NCBI RefSeq assembly: GCF_900169165.1
Contig: NZ_FXYY01000012.1
Coordinates: forward strand, 49,199-113,198
Length of the DNA stretch: 64,000 nt
From: Brevibacterium linens ATCC 9172
GTDB taxonomy: Bacteria > Actinomycetota > Actinomycetes > Actinomycetales > Brevibacteriaceae
Direction of reading: 5' to 3'
The translations under genes and the position numbers were made by a program. Below, piece by piece: positions 8,514 through 16,095 of the stretch (the stretch's first letter is position 1; every line of letters starts with the position of its first letter). The notes beneath the pieces were generated by a model. The model was not told where the DNA came from. It did not search any database and worked only from the letters and a program-made list of their open reading frames with translations.

Positions 8514-9416
8514 TTGTCACAGCACCGCCGATTCGCCCAGGTCGATGTCTTCTCTGCCGTGCCCTTCCAGGGCAACCCCGTCGCGGTCATCGTCGATGCC
8601 GATGGCCTCGATGAGTCGCAGATGGCTCGCATCGCGAACTGGACGAACCTGTCCGAGACCACCTTCGTCCTCCCGCCCGACGACCCCACCGCCGACTACC
8701 GCCTGCGCATCTTCACCCCGCACCGGGAGTTGCCCTTCGCCGGCCACCCCACCCTCGGTTCGGCCGCGGCCTGGCTCGACGCCGGAGGCGCCCCGAAACA
8801 CGAGGACCGCATCGTCCAGGAATGCGGTGCCGGGCTCGTCGACATCCGCAGAACCCCTCGCCGAGGCGGCCCGACCGACCCGAGCGCCGATTCCCTGACC
8901 ACGGCGACCGCCGAACCCTCCGAAACTCTCGCCTTCGCCGCCCCCGACCGCCTGCGCTCGGGTCCGCTCGACGACGCGTATGTCGATCAGATCGCGGTCG
9001 CCCTCGGCGTCGACCGCTCCGAGATCCTCGGCCACCAGTGGGCCGACAACGGCCCGGGCTGGGCGGCCGTGCGGCTGGCCGGCGCCGAGCAGGTGCTCGC
9101 GCTGACTCCCGACTTCTCGGCGATTCCCGATGCGAAGCTCGGCGTCCTCGGCGCCCACCCGGAAGGGTCGGAGCACGAGTACGAGATCCGTGCCTTCGTG
9201 CCCGGAGTCGGCGTCGCCGAGGATCCGGTGACCGGCAGCCTCAACGCCTCCGTCGCCCAATGGCTCATCGGTGAGAACCTGGCCCCGAACAGCTACACCG
9301 CAGCCCAGGGAACCGCCCTCGGTCGTTCCGGAGTCGTCTCCATCACGGCCGAGGACGACGAGATCTGGGTCGGCGGAGCCACGTCCGTCTGCATCCGCGG
9401 GGCGGTGCACACATGA
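8514..9416 (+). CDS. PhzF family isomerase/epimerase-like protein
   Basis: 300-aa protein of the PhzF/diaminopimelate-epimerase fold. The conserved N-terminus FAQVDVFSAVPFQGNPVAV, the catalytic-Glu region SETTFVLPP, HRELPFAGHPTLGSA and the C-terminal GVAEDPVTGSLNASVA all match the family. I start it at TTG 8514 because AAGGAG at 8503-8508 sits 5 nt upstream and the family N-terminus begins there; longer in-frame extensions lack support. No phenazine genes are nearby, so this is a generic PhzF-like enzyme of unknown substrate. Its stop overlaps the next start (ATGA), so the two genes are translationally coupled. Confidence 0.85.
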   Translation: MSQHRRFAQVDVFSAVPFQGNPVAVIVDADGLDESQMARIANWTNLSETTFVLPPDDPTADYRLRIFTPHRELPFAGHPTLGSAAAWLDAGGAPKHEDRIVQECGAGLVDIRRTPRRGGPTDPSADSLTTATAEPSETLAFAAPDRLRSGPLDDAYVDQIAVALGVDRSEILGHQWADNGPGWAAVRLAGAEQVLALTPDFSAIPDAKLGVLGAHPEGSEHEYEIRAFVPGVGVAEDPVTGSLNASVAQWLIGENLAPNSYTAAQGTALGRSGVVSITAEDDEIWVGGATSVCIRGAVHT

Positions 9417-10384
9417 ATCGACATCTCACCGAAGTGAACAGACCGAAGAAACGACTGCGCATCTTCCACGGCCGCATGTACTTCGCCCTCCAGGCCCTCG
9501 CCGGAGCGGCGTGGTGGCTGGGCACCGCGATGATCCCCGGAGTGGCGACAGCGACGCTCGGCGGCATCAATCCGGTGCTCATCGCGATCGTCGACATCCC
9601 GCTCTTCGTCATCGCCTCCGCCCTGGCCGCGCTCAACTTCCGCTGGGCGGTGTGGATCGCCACCGGCTGGACCGTGCTCGTGGCGCTGGCCATGGTCATC
9701 TATGCCACCGCCACCACCGAGGCGGGACTCGGCGCCGTCCTCATGATCCTCGCCGCGCTCGGCAGCCTCCTTGCCGGGGTGCTCATGATCGTCGGCCGCA
9801 TTCCGTCCGAGAAGCTCCTCATCGGGCCTTTTGCGTTCCACAGCTCCCACACGCGGGTGCGTTCCCGCCTACTCGTGCACACCACGGTTCAGATCGTCGT
9901 CTTCTGGGGCGTCTTCCTCATCATCATCCCGGTCATCATCAATGCCTTCGAAGACCGGTGGAACCTCGCCTACAAGTTCCCGATCCTACTGGTCGTCGTC
10001 GGCTTCGCCCTGCTCGCCGTCTCCAGCGTCATCGGCGTGTGGTCGGCGCGGGCGATCGCGAACTTCGGCTCCGGCACCCCGCTGCCCTCGCAGATGGCCC
10101 ACCACCTCGTCGCCCGCGGCCCCTACGCCTTCGTCCGCAATCCGATGGCCATCGCCGGCGTCGTCCAAGGCATGGCGATGGGTCTGCTCATCGGTTCGTG
10201 GCTCGTCATCGTGTACGCGCTCATCGGCTCACTGCTGTGGAACTGGCTCATCCGCCCCCACGAGGAGACCGACCTGATCGAGCGCTTCGGCGACGAATAC
10301 CGCGACTACGCCAAGCGGGTGCGCTGCTGGTGGCCGACCTTCTCGACCGCCGAATCGTCGCCCGACCTTGTCGACGAGGACTGA
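9413..10384 (+). CDS. Isoprenylcysteine carboxyl methyltransferase-like membrane protein
   Basis: 323-aa polytopic membrane protein. About seven hydrophobic segments are followed by a C-terminal ICMT/PEMT-type module: GPYAFVRNPM (about 238-247) and HEETDLIERFGDEYRDYAKR (about 282-301), the signature that binds S-adenosylmethionine and the active site in this family. Bacterial relatives methylate isoprenoid-linked or lipid acceptors or act as reductases; the substrate here is unknown. A link to the mevalonate operon 10 kb away is tempting but not supported. It overlaps the PhzF gene by 4 bp. Confidence 0.7.
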   Translation: MNRHLTEVNRPKKRLRIFHGRMYFALQALAGAAWWLGTAMIPGVATATLGGINPVLIAIVDIPLFVIASALAALNFRWAVWIATGWTVLVALAMVIYATATTEAGLGAVLMILAALGSLLAGVLMIVGRIPSEKLLIGPFAFHSSHTRVRSRLLVHTTVQIVVFWGVFLIIIPVIINAFEDRWNLAYKFPILLVVVGFALLAVSSVIGVWSARAIANFGSGTPLPSQMAHHLVARGPYAFVRNPMAIAGVVQGMAMGLLIGSWLVIVYALIGSLLWNWLIRPHEETDLIERFGDEYRDYAKRVRCWWPTFSTAESSPDLVDED

Positions 10385-10429
10385 TCGGCCTACGCTCGGT
10401 CAAGACCATCCACTCACCGAGGAGGCCGC

Positions 10430-10654
10430 ATGGTCACGTTCACCACTGAACTCCTGACACTCGGCAACAACGTCGACATCGAAGTTCCCGAAGACATCGT
10501 CACGATCGAAGGCTGTTCCTATCCCTCCACGACCGCGGTGATGGGTGGGAAGTACCTGCTCCCGCTCGCCACGTAACACCGGGAGCAAATCGGCGTCGCC
10601 GGCGGTGAGACCCGTGACCGCCGGATTAAGAAGATCGTCGATTCGCTGCGCTGA
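10430..10654 (+). pseudogene. Decayed DUF1905 (YdeI-like) protein gene
   Basis: A good ribosome-binding site (GAGGAGG) and ATG at 10430 open a 48-codon frame that resembles the start of DUF1905 domain proteins: FTTELLTLGNNVDIEVPED, then YPSTTAVMGGKYLLPLAT. The frame hits TAA at 10574, yet continues in phase with HREQIGVAGGET and ends RRIKKIVDSLR before a second stop at 10652, matching later and terminal parts of the family. Compared with the remembered family it lacks about 15 residues near residue 27 and most of the middle and C-terminal part. So it looks like a remnant with internal deletions plus a nonsense codon. It abuts the VOC gene stop. Confidence 0.6.
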
Positions 10655-11086
10655 TCACCCCGCGTCGTGGAACGTCACCGCATAACCGTCGGGATCGGCG
10701 ATCGCGAAGGTCAGCCCGAAGGGGCTGGGAGCGGGCGGCCGGAGGATCTCCACCCCCGCCTCGGCGAGGGAATCATGCAGTGCCTGCGCATCATCGCACC
10801 TCAGCCACAGTGCCACCCCGTTTCCCGGACGGTCACCGGAGTCGAGGTCGACGCCGGGCAGCGGCTCGCGCACGGCGAAGGGGATCGGTGAGGTCGTGAA
10901 CACGACCGCTCCGGGAGGAGCAGCCGGGGCACGGGTGAGTCCGAGCCTGGTTTCGTAGAACTGTGCGGCCGCTTCCACGTCTCGGACCTGCAAGGCGACG
11001 AAGTCCGGTCCGCTCACGGTGCCGGTCTCCTCGGTGTCGGCGTTCGCGGCATCTGTATTCACAGTGTCGGTCGTCGATGCACTCAT
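10655..11086 (-). CDS. VOC family (glyoxalase/bleomycin-resistance-like) protein
   Basis: 143-aa protein. After an acidic, probably disordered N-terminus of about 27 residues comes one VOC domain: PDFVALQVRDVEAAAQFYET, then ALWLRCDDAQAL and FAIADPDGYAVTFHDAG, with the metal-ligand pattern of this superfamily partly visible. VOC proteins include glyoxalases, dioxygenases and antibiotic-binding proteins. The ATG at 11086 follows AAAGGAA; a longer frame to 11272 crosses the intergenic operators and is rejected. It diverges from a MarR regulator with palindromes between them, so it is probably the regulator's target. Confidence 0.8.
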   Translation of the reverse strand: MSASTTDTVNTDAANADTEETGTVSGPDFVALQVRDVEAAAQFYETRLGLTRAPAAPPGAVVFTTSPIPFAVREPLPGVDLDSGDRPGNGVALWLRCDDAQALHDSLAEAGVEILRPPAPSPFGLTFAIADPDGYAVTFHDAG

Positions 11087-11142
11087 GTTCGTTCCTTTCT
11101 CTCGACGCCTCTCCACCTCATAGAGAGTCCGTCCTTCGAATG

Positions 11143-11158
11143 TGTCAGTATCCTGACA
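11143..11158. promoter_or_regulatory. MarR-type operator candidate 1
   Basis: TGTCAG-TATC-CTGACA is a perfect 6-bp inverted repeat with a 4-bp centre, midway between the divergent VOC and MarR genes. Size and symmetry suit a winged-helix MarR dimer. Confidence 0.55.
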
Positions 11159-11165
11159 TAGGCGA

Positions 11166-11187
11166 ATGTATGTCAGAATACTTACAT
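11166..11187. promoter_or_regulatory. MarR-type operator candidate 2, overlapping the marR start
   Basis: ATGTATGT (11166-11173) and ACTTACAT (11180-11187) form an inverted repeat matching at 7 of 8 positions; the right arm runs into the MarR start codon at 11186. It also repeats the TGTCAG core of the first site. Binding here would block marR itself, consistent with autorepression (inference). Confidence 0.45.
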
Positions 11188-11668
11188 GAGTCAAGGGTCG
11201 AAGGATCACACTGCGGGAACCGGCGATGGACCGGTGGAACTCGAGTCGCTGCTGGGCTATCAGCTCAAGCATCTGCAGACGGCGCTGCGATCGACGATGG
11301 ACGAGACGCTGCGGCCGCTGCAGCTGACCACCCCTCAGTACAACTGCCTCGAACAGCTGCGCAGGCGGCCGGGGGCCTCGAATTCCGAGCTCGCGCGCGG
11401 CGCCTTCGTCACCCGGCAGACGATGAATACGCTGCTGCGCGGACTGCAGGACCGGGGACTGATCACGAGGCCGGCCACGGCCGAATCCGGTCGCGTCCTG
11501 CCCACACGTCTCACCTCGGCCGGCGTTGAGCTGCTCGCTCGGGCCGTCTCCCGCGTCGAAGTGGTCACGACCCGAATGGTCTCACCGCTCGACGATGAGA
11601 CTCGGACGATGGTCACCGAGGCGCTCGGCCGGTGCATCGCGGCCCTCGAAGAGCCTGAGAACCGCTGA
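11186..11668 (+). CDS. MarR family transcriptional regulator
   Basis: 160-aa winged-helix repressor. The order is dimerisation helix (residues 15-45), recognition region ELARGAFVTRQTMNTLLRGLQDRGLI (about 70-95), beta wing with RVLPTRLT, and a C-terminal dimerisation helix. MarR proteins normally release DNA on binding phenolic or oxidising ligands. The neighbour VOC gene is divergent and two inverted repeats lie between, one covering this start codon, so autoregulation and control of the VOC gene are likely. The ATG at 11186 has little 5' leader and no clear Shine-Dalgarno, so the mRNA may be nearly leaderless. Confidence 0.85.
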   Translation: MSQGSKDHTAGTGDGPVELESLLGYQLKHLQTALRSTMDETLRPLQLTTPQYNCLEQLRRRPGASNSELARGAFVTRQTMNTLLRGLQDRGLITRPATAESGRVLPTRLTSAGVELLARAVSRVEVVTTRMVSPLDDETRTMVTEALGRCIAALEEPENR

Positions 11669-11749
11669 GGACTGGAAGGTCGGGCCGTCAGCGACAGGAC
11701 GCCTGGAAAGCCAACGGACAATCGGGGACCGGGACTGTCGTGATCGGAC

Positions 11750-12223
11750 CTACACCAGCGCGAGCTCGTTTTCGGAGTCTCTCCTCGTCGACCGTTTCGG
11801 CCATGCGGCCAGGCAGCACAGGCCGAGGAGCGCCCCGATGCCGGCGCCGAGAGTGTTCGTGACGAGGTCGCTGAGCGTGGCGAAGCGGGTCTGTGTGAGC
11901 ACAGCGCCTTGGAAGATCTCGATGACGGCGCTGAAACCCGCGCCGACGAGGAATCCGAGCCACCACCGTCGGCGTCCGAAGTGCAGGGCGGCGAGGAAGC
12001 CGAAGGGAATGAACATCGCCACATTGCCGAGCTTCTCGACCCGCTCATAGGTCAGCCACGCTGTCTCCCGATGAGCCGCGAAGAGGTCGAGCGCGTGCCC
12101 GATGAGAGTATCCGGGCCGGTGCCCATCTGCTGCGGGGTCAGCGTGATGGCGGCGATGAAGAGGGTGTAGAGGACGAGAAGGGCCAGCGGCGCACCGACT
12201 GTGCGCTGATCACGATCGGTCAT
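11750..12223 (-). CDS. VanZ family membrane protein (copy 1)
   Basis: 157-aa membrane protein with four hydrophobic segments and the VanZ-like order: LVLYTLFIAAITLTP at the N-terminus, EKLGNVAMFIPFGF in the middle, and TRFATLSDLVTNTLGAGIGALLG near the end. VanZ in vancomycin clusters gives low-level teicoplanin resistance; most chromosomal homologues have no known role. It is a clear paralogue of the gene immediately upstream (12303-12770), sharing the spacing of these motifs. I start at ATG 12223; an in-frame TTG at 12232 is possible. The two copies are 79 bp apart and probably form an operon. Confidence 0.8.
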   Translation of the reverse strand: MTDRDQRTVGAPLALLVLYTLFIAAITLTPQQMGTGPDTLIGHALDLFAAHRETAWLTYERVEKLGNVAMFIPFGFLAALHFGRRRWWLGFLVGAGFSAVIEIFQGAVLTQTRFATLSDLVTNTLGAGIGALLGLCCLAAWPKRSTRRDSENELALV

Positions 12224-12302
12224 CACCGCCAAATCTACGGCCGAATCCTGGGCACATCCTCAGATGCGGACCTGGCCCGCTCTCACCAAACCCCAGGATC
12301 CC

Positions 12303-12770
12303 TCACCGAACCTCATGGTCGATGGGGACTCTGTCCATCCTCGGCGGCCAGATCCTCATCACGATGAGTCCGACCACCGCTCCGATGCCGGCACCGAGGC
12401 TGTTCGTCACGAGGTCGCTGATCGTGGCGTAACGCGTCGGTGAGAGCAGGGTCGCCTGCGTGCCCTCGATGAGGCAGGTGAAGGCGATGCCCGCGACCCA
12501 GCCGACCCACCAGCGGTGAGGTCCGCACTGGAGGGCCACAAGCAGGCCGAAGGGAATGAACATTCCGACGTTCGCGAGCTTCTCGAGGATGACGTAGTCG
12601 ATCCACGCGGTCGCTCGGTGGGAGGCGAGGAACTCGAGCAGTCCGGCGATGAACGACCCGGGGCCCGTGTCCAGCTGATTCGGTGTGAGCGTGACGAGGC
12701 CGATGAAGATCGTGTAGAGGATGAGCAGCGCCAAGGGCACCGTCCGCAGCTGTCGCCTCGCACCCGTCAT
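12303..12770 (-). CDS. VanZ family membrane protein (copy 2)
   Basis: 155-aa, four-segment membrane protein paralogous to the downstream VanZ gene: LLILYTIFIGLVTLTPNQL, EKLANVGMFIPFGLLVAL and TRYATISDLVTNSLGAGIGA line up with it throughout. The ATG at 12770 is preceded by AGGGGA and the conserved first membrane helix begins about 13 residues later; a longer frame to 12911 has a basic low-complexity lead and is rejected. Tandem duplication followed by divergence is the simplest history. No vancomycin-resistance genes accompany it. Confidence 0.8.
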   Translation of the reverse strand: MTGARRQLRTVPLALLILYTIFIGLVTLTPNQLDTGPGSFIAGLLEFLASHRATAWIDYVILEKLANVGMFIPFGLLVALQCGPHRWWVGWVAGIAFTCLIEGTQATLLSPTRYATISDLVTNSLGAGIGAVVGLIVMRIWPPRMDRVPIDHEVR

Positions 12771-12926
12771 CGTTCCCCTGTCCCTCGGCCTCCTTGTCCC
12801 TCGGCCCGGTCTCATTGTGCCCGCCTGCCGCATGAGGGTCGAGGGATTCCCGCATCGATTGCGGGAATCACCCCGACCATTGCGGATTCGCGCGGCATCA
12901 CGCCGACGCATGTCAGCGGAGGCGGA

Positions 12927-14006
12927 TCAGGCGATGGCCTCGACGTCATCGAAGCTCGCGGTGTCGATGACGACGCGGAAGCGCACGTCTCCGGCCACGA
13001 CCCGATCGTAGGCGGCGTCCGCCTCGGTGACGGGGATCGTCTCGATCTGCGCGGCGATGCCGTGTTCGGCGCAGAAGTCGAGCATCCCCTGGGTCTCGGC
13101 GATGCCGCCGATGTTCGATCCGGCGATCGCCTTCGCCCCGCCGATGACGGCGCCGAACGAGAACTCCTGCTTCTCGGGCGGGAGGCCGACGACGGCCATG
13201 ACCCCGCGCGGCTTGAGCAGACGCAGGTAGCGGTTGACGGGAATGTCGGCGCTGATCGTGTTGAGGATGAGGTCGAACTCGCCGGCGTGGTCGGAGAAGA
13301 AGTTCTCCTCGGTGGTGGCGAGCATCCGCGTCGCCCCGAGCTCCAGGGCCGACGCTTCCTTCTTCAGCGTGCGGGAGAGCACGGTGACCTCTGCGCCCAT
13401 GGCCGCGGCGATCTGCACGCCCATATGGCCGAGCCCGCCGAGCCCGAGCACGGCGACCTGCTTGGGAGCGCCGTTCTTCTGCTCACCGGCACCCCAGCGG
13501 TTGAGCGGCGCGTAGGTGGTGATTCCCGCGCACAGCAGCGGGGCCGCGACGTCGAAGTCGAAGACGTCGGGGATCCGGCAGACGAAGCGTTCGTTGACGA
13601 CGACCTTCTGCGAATACCCGCCCTGGGTGATCGTGCCGTCGACGTCTTCGACGTTGTAGGTGCCGACGCTGCCGTTCAGGCAGTTCTGTTCCTGACCGGC
13701 CCGGCATTCCTCGCACTCGCCGCACGAGTTCACCATGCAGCCCACGCCCACGCGGTCGCCGACCTTCCAATCAGTGACATCGGAGCCGACGGCCTCGACG
13801 ACGCCGGCGATCTCGTGGCCGACGGTGAGCGGGAAGTGCGCCTCGCCCCATTCGTTGCGGATGGTGTGGATGTCGCTGTGGCAGATACCTGCGGCCTTGA
13901 TGTCGATGACGACGTCATCGGGTCGGGGATCCCGGCGGTCGATCGTGGCCACGCGGAACGGCTGGTCCGGTCCCGTCTTCTGCAGTGCCTTGACGCTGAT
14001 GCTCAT
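12927..14006 (-). CDS. Zinc-dependent NAD(P) alcohol dehydrogenase, CAD/AdhC-type
   Basis: 359-aa medium-chain dehydrogenase. Catalytic zinc ligands are in ICHSDIH (about 40-46) and GHEIAGVVEAVG (about 63-74); structural zinc cysteines are in CGECEECRAGQEQNC (about 94-108). The Rossmann motif GLGGLGHMGVQIAAAMGAE lies at about 178-196, followed by VLSRTLKKE, typical of NADP-preferring cinnamyl-alcohol-dehydrogenase-like enzymes. It reduces aldehydes to alcohols or the reverse in the cytosol. It sits 83 bp downstream of the polymerase gene on the same strand with no functional link evident. Confidence 0.9.
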   Translation of the reverse strand: MSISVKALQKTGPDQPFRVATIDRRDPRPDDVVIDIKAAGICHSDIHTIRNEWGEAHFPLTVGHEIAGVVEAVGSDVTDWKVGDRVGVGCMVNSCGECEECRAGQEQNCLNGSVGTYNVEDVDGTITQGGYSQKVVVNERFVCRIPDVFDFDVAAPLLCAGITTYAPLNRWGAGEQKNGAPKQVAVLGLGGLGHMGVQIAAAMGAEVTVLSRTLKKEASALELGATRMLATTEENFFSDHAGEFDLILNTISADIPVNRYLRLLKPRGVMAVVGLPPEKQEFSFGAVIGGAKAIAGSNIGGIAETQGMLDFCAEHGIAAQIETIPVTEADAAYDRVVAGDVRFRVVIDTASFDDVEAIA

Positions 14007-14089
14007 GTGATCTCCTTGGACTTGCGTATCCGTTGCTGGGCCACGTCGTCCAGCGCTTGCGGCTGGCAGTCTATTCCATGCACATGGAC

Positions 14090-15922
14090 TTATTCTTTGA
14101 GCGCCCGCTCACCGATGCTCAGGTCGAGAGGGAAATCGACGGGGGCATCCCCGAACAGCAGTCGACCCGCCGAGGCGGACGCCGCCCTGATCGCCTCCGC
14201 CGCCTGGTCGGCCTGCTCGGCCGGGGCATGGACGATGACCTCGTCGTGGAGGAAGAACGCGAGGTGGGCTCGGCGGGAGAAGACCGGCCCCGAGGCGGCC
14301 GCCGGGTGAGAGCCCGCCCCACCGTCTGGTGCCGCATCGATCTCCGGCAGCCGCGCCAGGCGCAGCCGCAGATCGGCCAGCCAGGCCAGCGCCCATTCGG
14401 CCGCTGTGCCCTGAACGACGAAGTTGCGGGTGAATCGTCCCTGGTCACCGGCGGCCCGCCGGGCCCGCTGCTCATCGGCACCGGTGGCATCGAAGCGGTT
14501 CGCCGCCCTCTGCAGTCTCTGCCACCCCTCGCCGGGCGGTGGGGAGGTCCGTCCCAACCAGGTGGACACGACTCCTCCCGCTCGTCCCGCCTCGGCGGCG
14601 GAATCGACGAGGTTCATCGCGGCGGGGAAATTCTGCCGCAGACGCGGCACCAAGGCCCCGGCCTCCCCGGTCGTCGATCCGTACATCGCCCCGAGCACGG
14701 CGATCTTCGCCTCCTGCCGGGTCGCGACGATCCCGGCGTCGACGAGCCCTGAGTAGAGGTCGCGGCCACGACCGGCCTCCGCCATCGCCCGGTCTCCGGA
14801 CATGGCGGCGAGCGCACGGGGTTCGAGCTGGGCGACATCGGCGGAGACGAGCCGCCACCCGTCGTCGGCACGCAGGGCCGGACGCAGGTGCCGGGGGATC
14901 TGCAGGGCCCCTCCCCCGCTGGCCGCCCAGCGCCCGGTGACGACTCCGCCGGGCACATACACCGGCCTGTACCGCCCCTCGTCGACCCATTCATCGAGCC
15001 AATGCCAGCCGTTGGCACTCAGCAGCCGCGCCATCTTCTTGTACTCGAGCAGGGGCGCGATCGCCGGATGGTCGCTCGTCTGCAGCTCCCATTTCGAGGT
15101 CGAGGCGACGTTGATGCCGGCATTGCGCAGGGACGCGAGCAGCCGGTTCGGCGAATCGAGGTTGACCCGCGGATCGTCGAGTGCGGCTCGGACTTCCTCG
15201 GCCTTGGCCAGCATCTTCTGGGGCTTCCCGTCGCGGATCGGTCGGGGACCGAGCAGCTCGGTCAGGATCCGATCATGTTCGGCCTCGTCCCACGGCACTC
15301 CAGCCGCGCGCATCTCCGCGGCGACGAGCCCTCCGGCCGATTCCGCGGCCAGCAGCAGCCGCAGCCGCCCCGGATCGCTCGCGGAGTCCACGGCCGCCGT
15401 CTGCCGGGCGTATTCGGCCAGGGCCGCCTCGAGGTCGTGCGGAACCTGTGGGATGAATCCGCGTCCGGCGTCGACGTCGAAGAGAGCGGCCGCCCGTTCG
15501 GGTGCGGCGGCGTCGGCGGGCGCGGCATCCCAGTCGACGGCGGCACGCACCGCCTCCGGTGCAGTGACGAGTTCGGAGCGGGCGAGGATCGCATGGGCCA
15601 AGCGCAGATCGTGGCAGCGCTCAATGCTCACCCCGGCCTCCAACAGCGGCGGACACCACTTCGGGGTGTCGCTGACGACCCAGCGGGTCGGGGGTGCCGG
15701 AGCGCGATCCACGGTCCCACCGGCTCCGTTCTGCCCTCCCCCGGCCGCGTCCTCTCGGCCACGGACGAACTCGGGCAGGGCCGCCTCGGCGAGGTCGATC
15801 CGGCCGATCTCCGCTCCTGTCGCATCGAGATCGACGAGCCCGATCCGAGGCCCCTCGAATCCGTCGCCGGGCAGCGTCCCGAGCACGCAGGCCGCGGGGA
15901 GCCGATCGGGGGTGAGGGTCAT
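14090..15922 (-). CDS. Bifunctional 3'-5' exonuclease/DNA polymerase (family A-like)
   Basis: 610-aa actinobacterial family-A polymerase paralogue, shorter than PolA and without a 5' nuclease domain. Polymerase motif A is SADVAQLEPRALA (about 365-377, aspartate present), motif B is RQEAKIAVLGAMYG (about 405-418) and motif C is FFLHDEVIVHAP (about 560-571). The N-terminal 190 residues correspond to a degenerate 3'-5' exonuclease-like region. Such proteins are annotated as bifunctional exonuclease/polymerase in actinobacteria; their cellular role, perhaps repair synthesis, is poorly defined. The ATG at 15922 begins at the usual family N-terminus (MTLTPDRLPAACVLG). Confidence 0.85.
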   Translation of the reverse strand: MTLTPDRLPAACVLGTLPGDGFEGPRIGLVDLDATGAEIGRIDLAEAALPEFVRGREDAAGGGQNGAGGTVDRAPAPPTRWVVSDTPKWCPPLLEAGVSIERCHDLRLAHAILARSELVTAPEAVRAAVDWDAAPADAAAPERAAALFDVDAGRGFIPQVPHDLEAALAEYARQTAAVDSASDPGRLRLLLAAESAGGLVAAEMRAAGVPWDEAEHDRILTELLGPRPIRDGKPQKMLAKAEEVRAALDDPRVNLDSPNRLLASLRNAGINVASTSKWELQTSDHPAIAPLLEYKKMARLLSANGWHWLDEWVDEGRYRPVYVPGGVVTGRWAASGGGALQIPRHLRPALRADDGWRLVSADVAQLEPRALAAMSGDRAMAEAGRGRDLYSGLVDAGIVATRQEAKIAVLGAMYGSTTGEAGALVPRLRQNFPAAMNLVDSAAEAGRAGGVVSTWLGRTSPPPGEGWQRLQRAANRFDATGADEQRARRAAGDQGRFTRNFVVQGTAAEWALAWLADLRLRLARLPEIDAAPDGGAGSHPAAASGPVFSRRAHLAFFLHDEVIVHAPAEQADQAAEAIRAASASAGRLLFGDAPVDFPLDLSIGERALKE

Positions 15923-16095
15923 GGGTTCAGCCTACGCCGCGACGACCTGCGGCTCGGTCCGCCGCGACGCTGTGCGGCACCGGGCGAGCGCGCCCTGTCC
16001 GCGCCCCGAGCCGACCGCCGCGGGCGACCGTGATCCTGGTAACGTCGAGAGCGGAATCCGGGTGCCGAACTCCGCTCGAAAGGCCGATACGCAAC

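Noticed and set aside
8514..9416. Phenazine biosynthesis
   Set aside because: PhzF-like proteins are widespread and no other phz gene is in the window.
9413..10384. Protein prenylation system linked to the mevalonate operon
   Set aside because: The ICMT-like protein is 9 kb away, on a separate transcript with PhzF, and bacterial ICMT-like proteins have many roles; no prenyltransferase is nearby.
11750..12770. Vancomycin resistance cluster
   Set aside because: Only VanZ-fold proteins are present; no vanHAX or vanRS genes.
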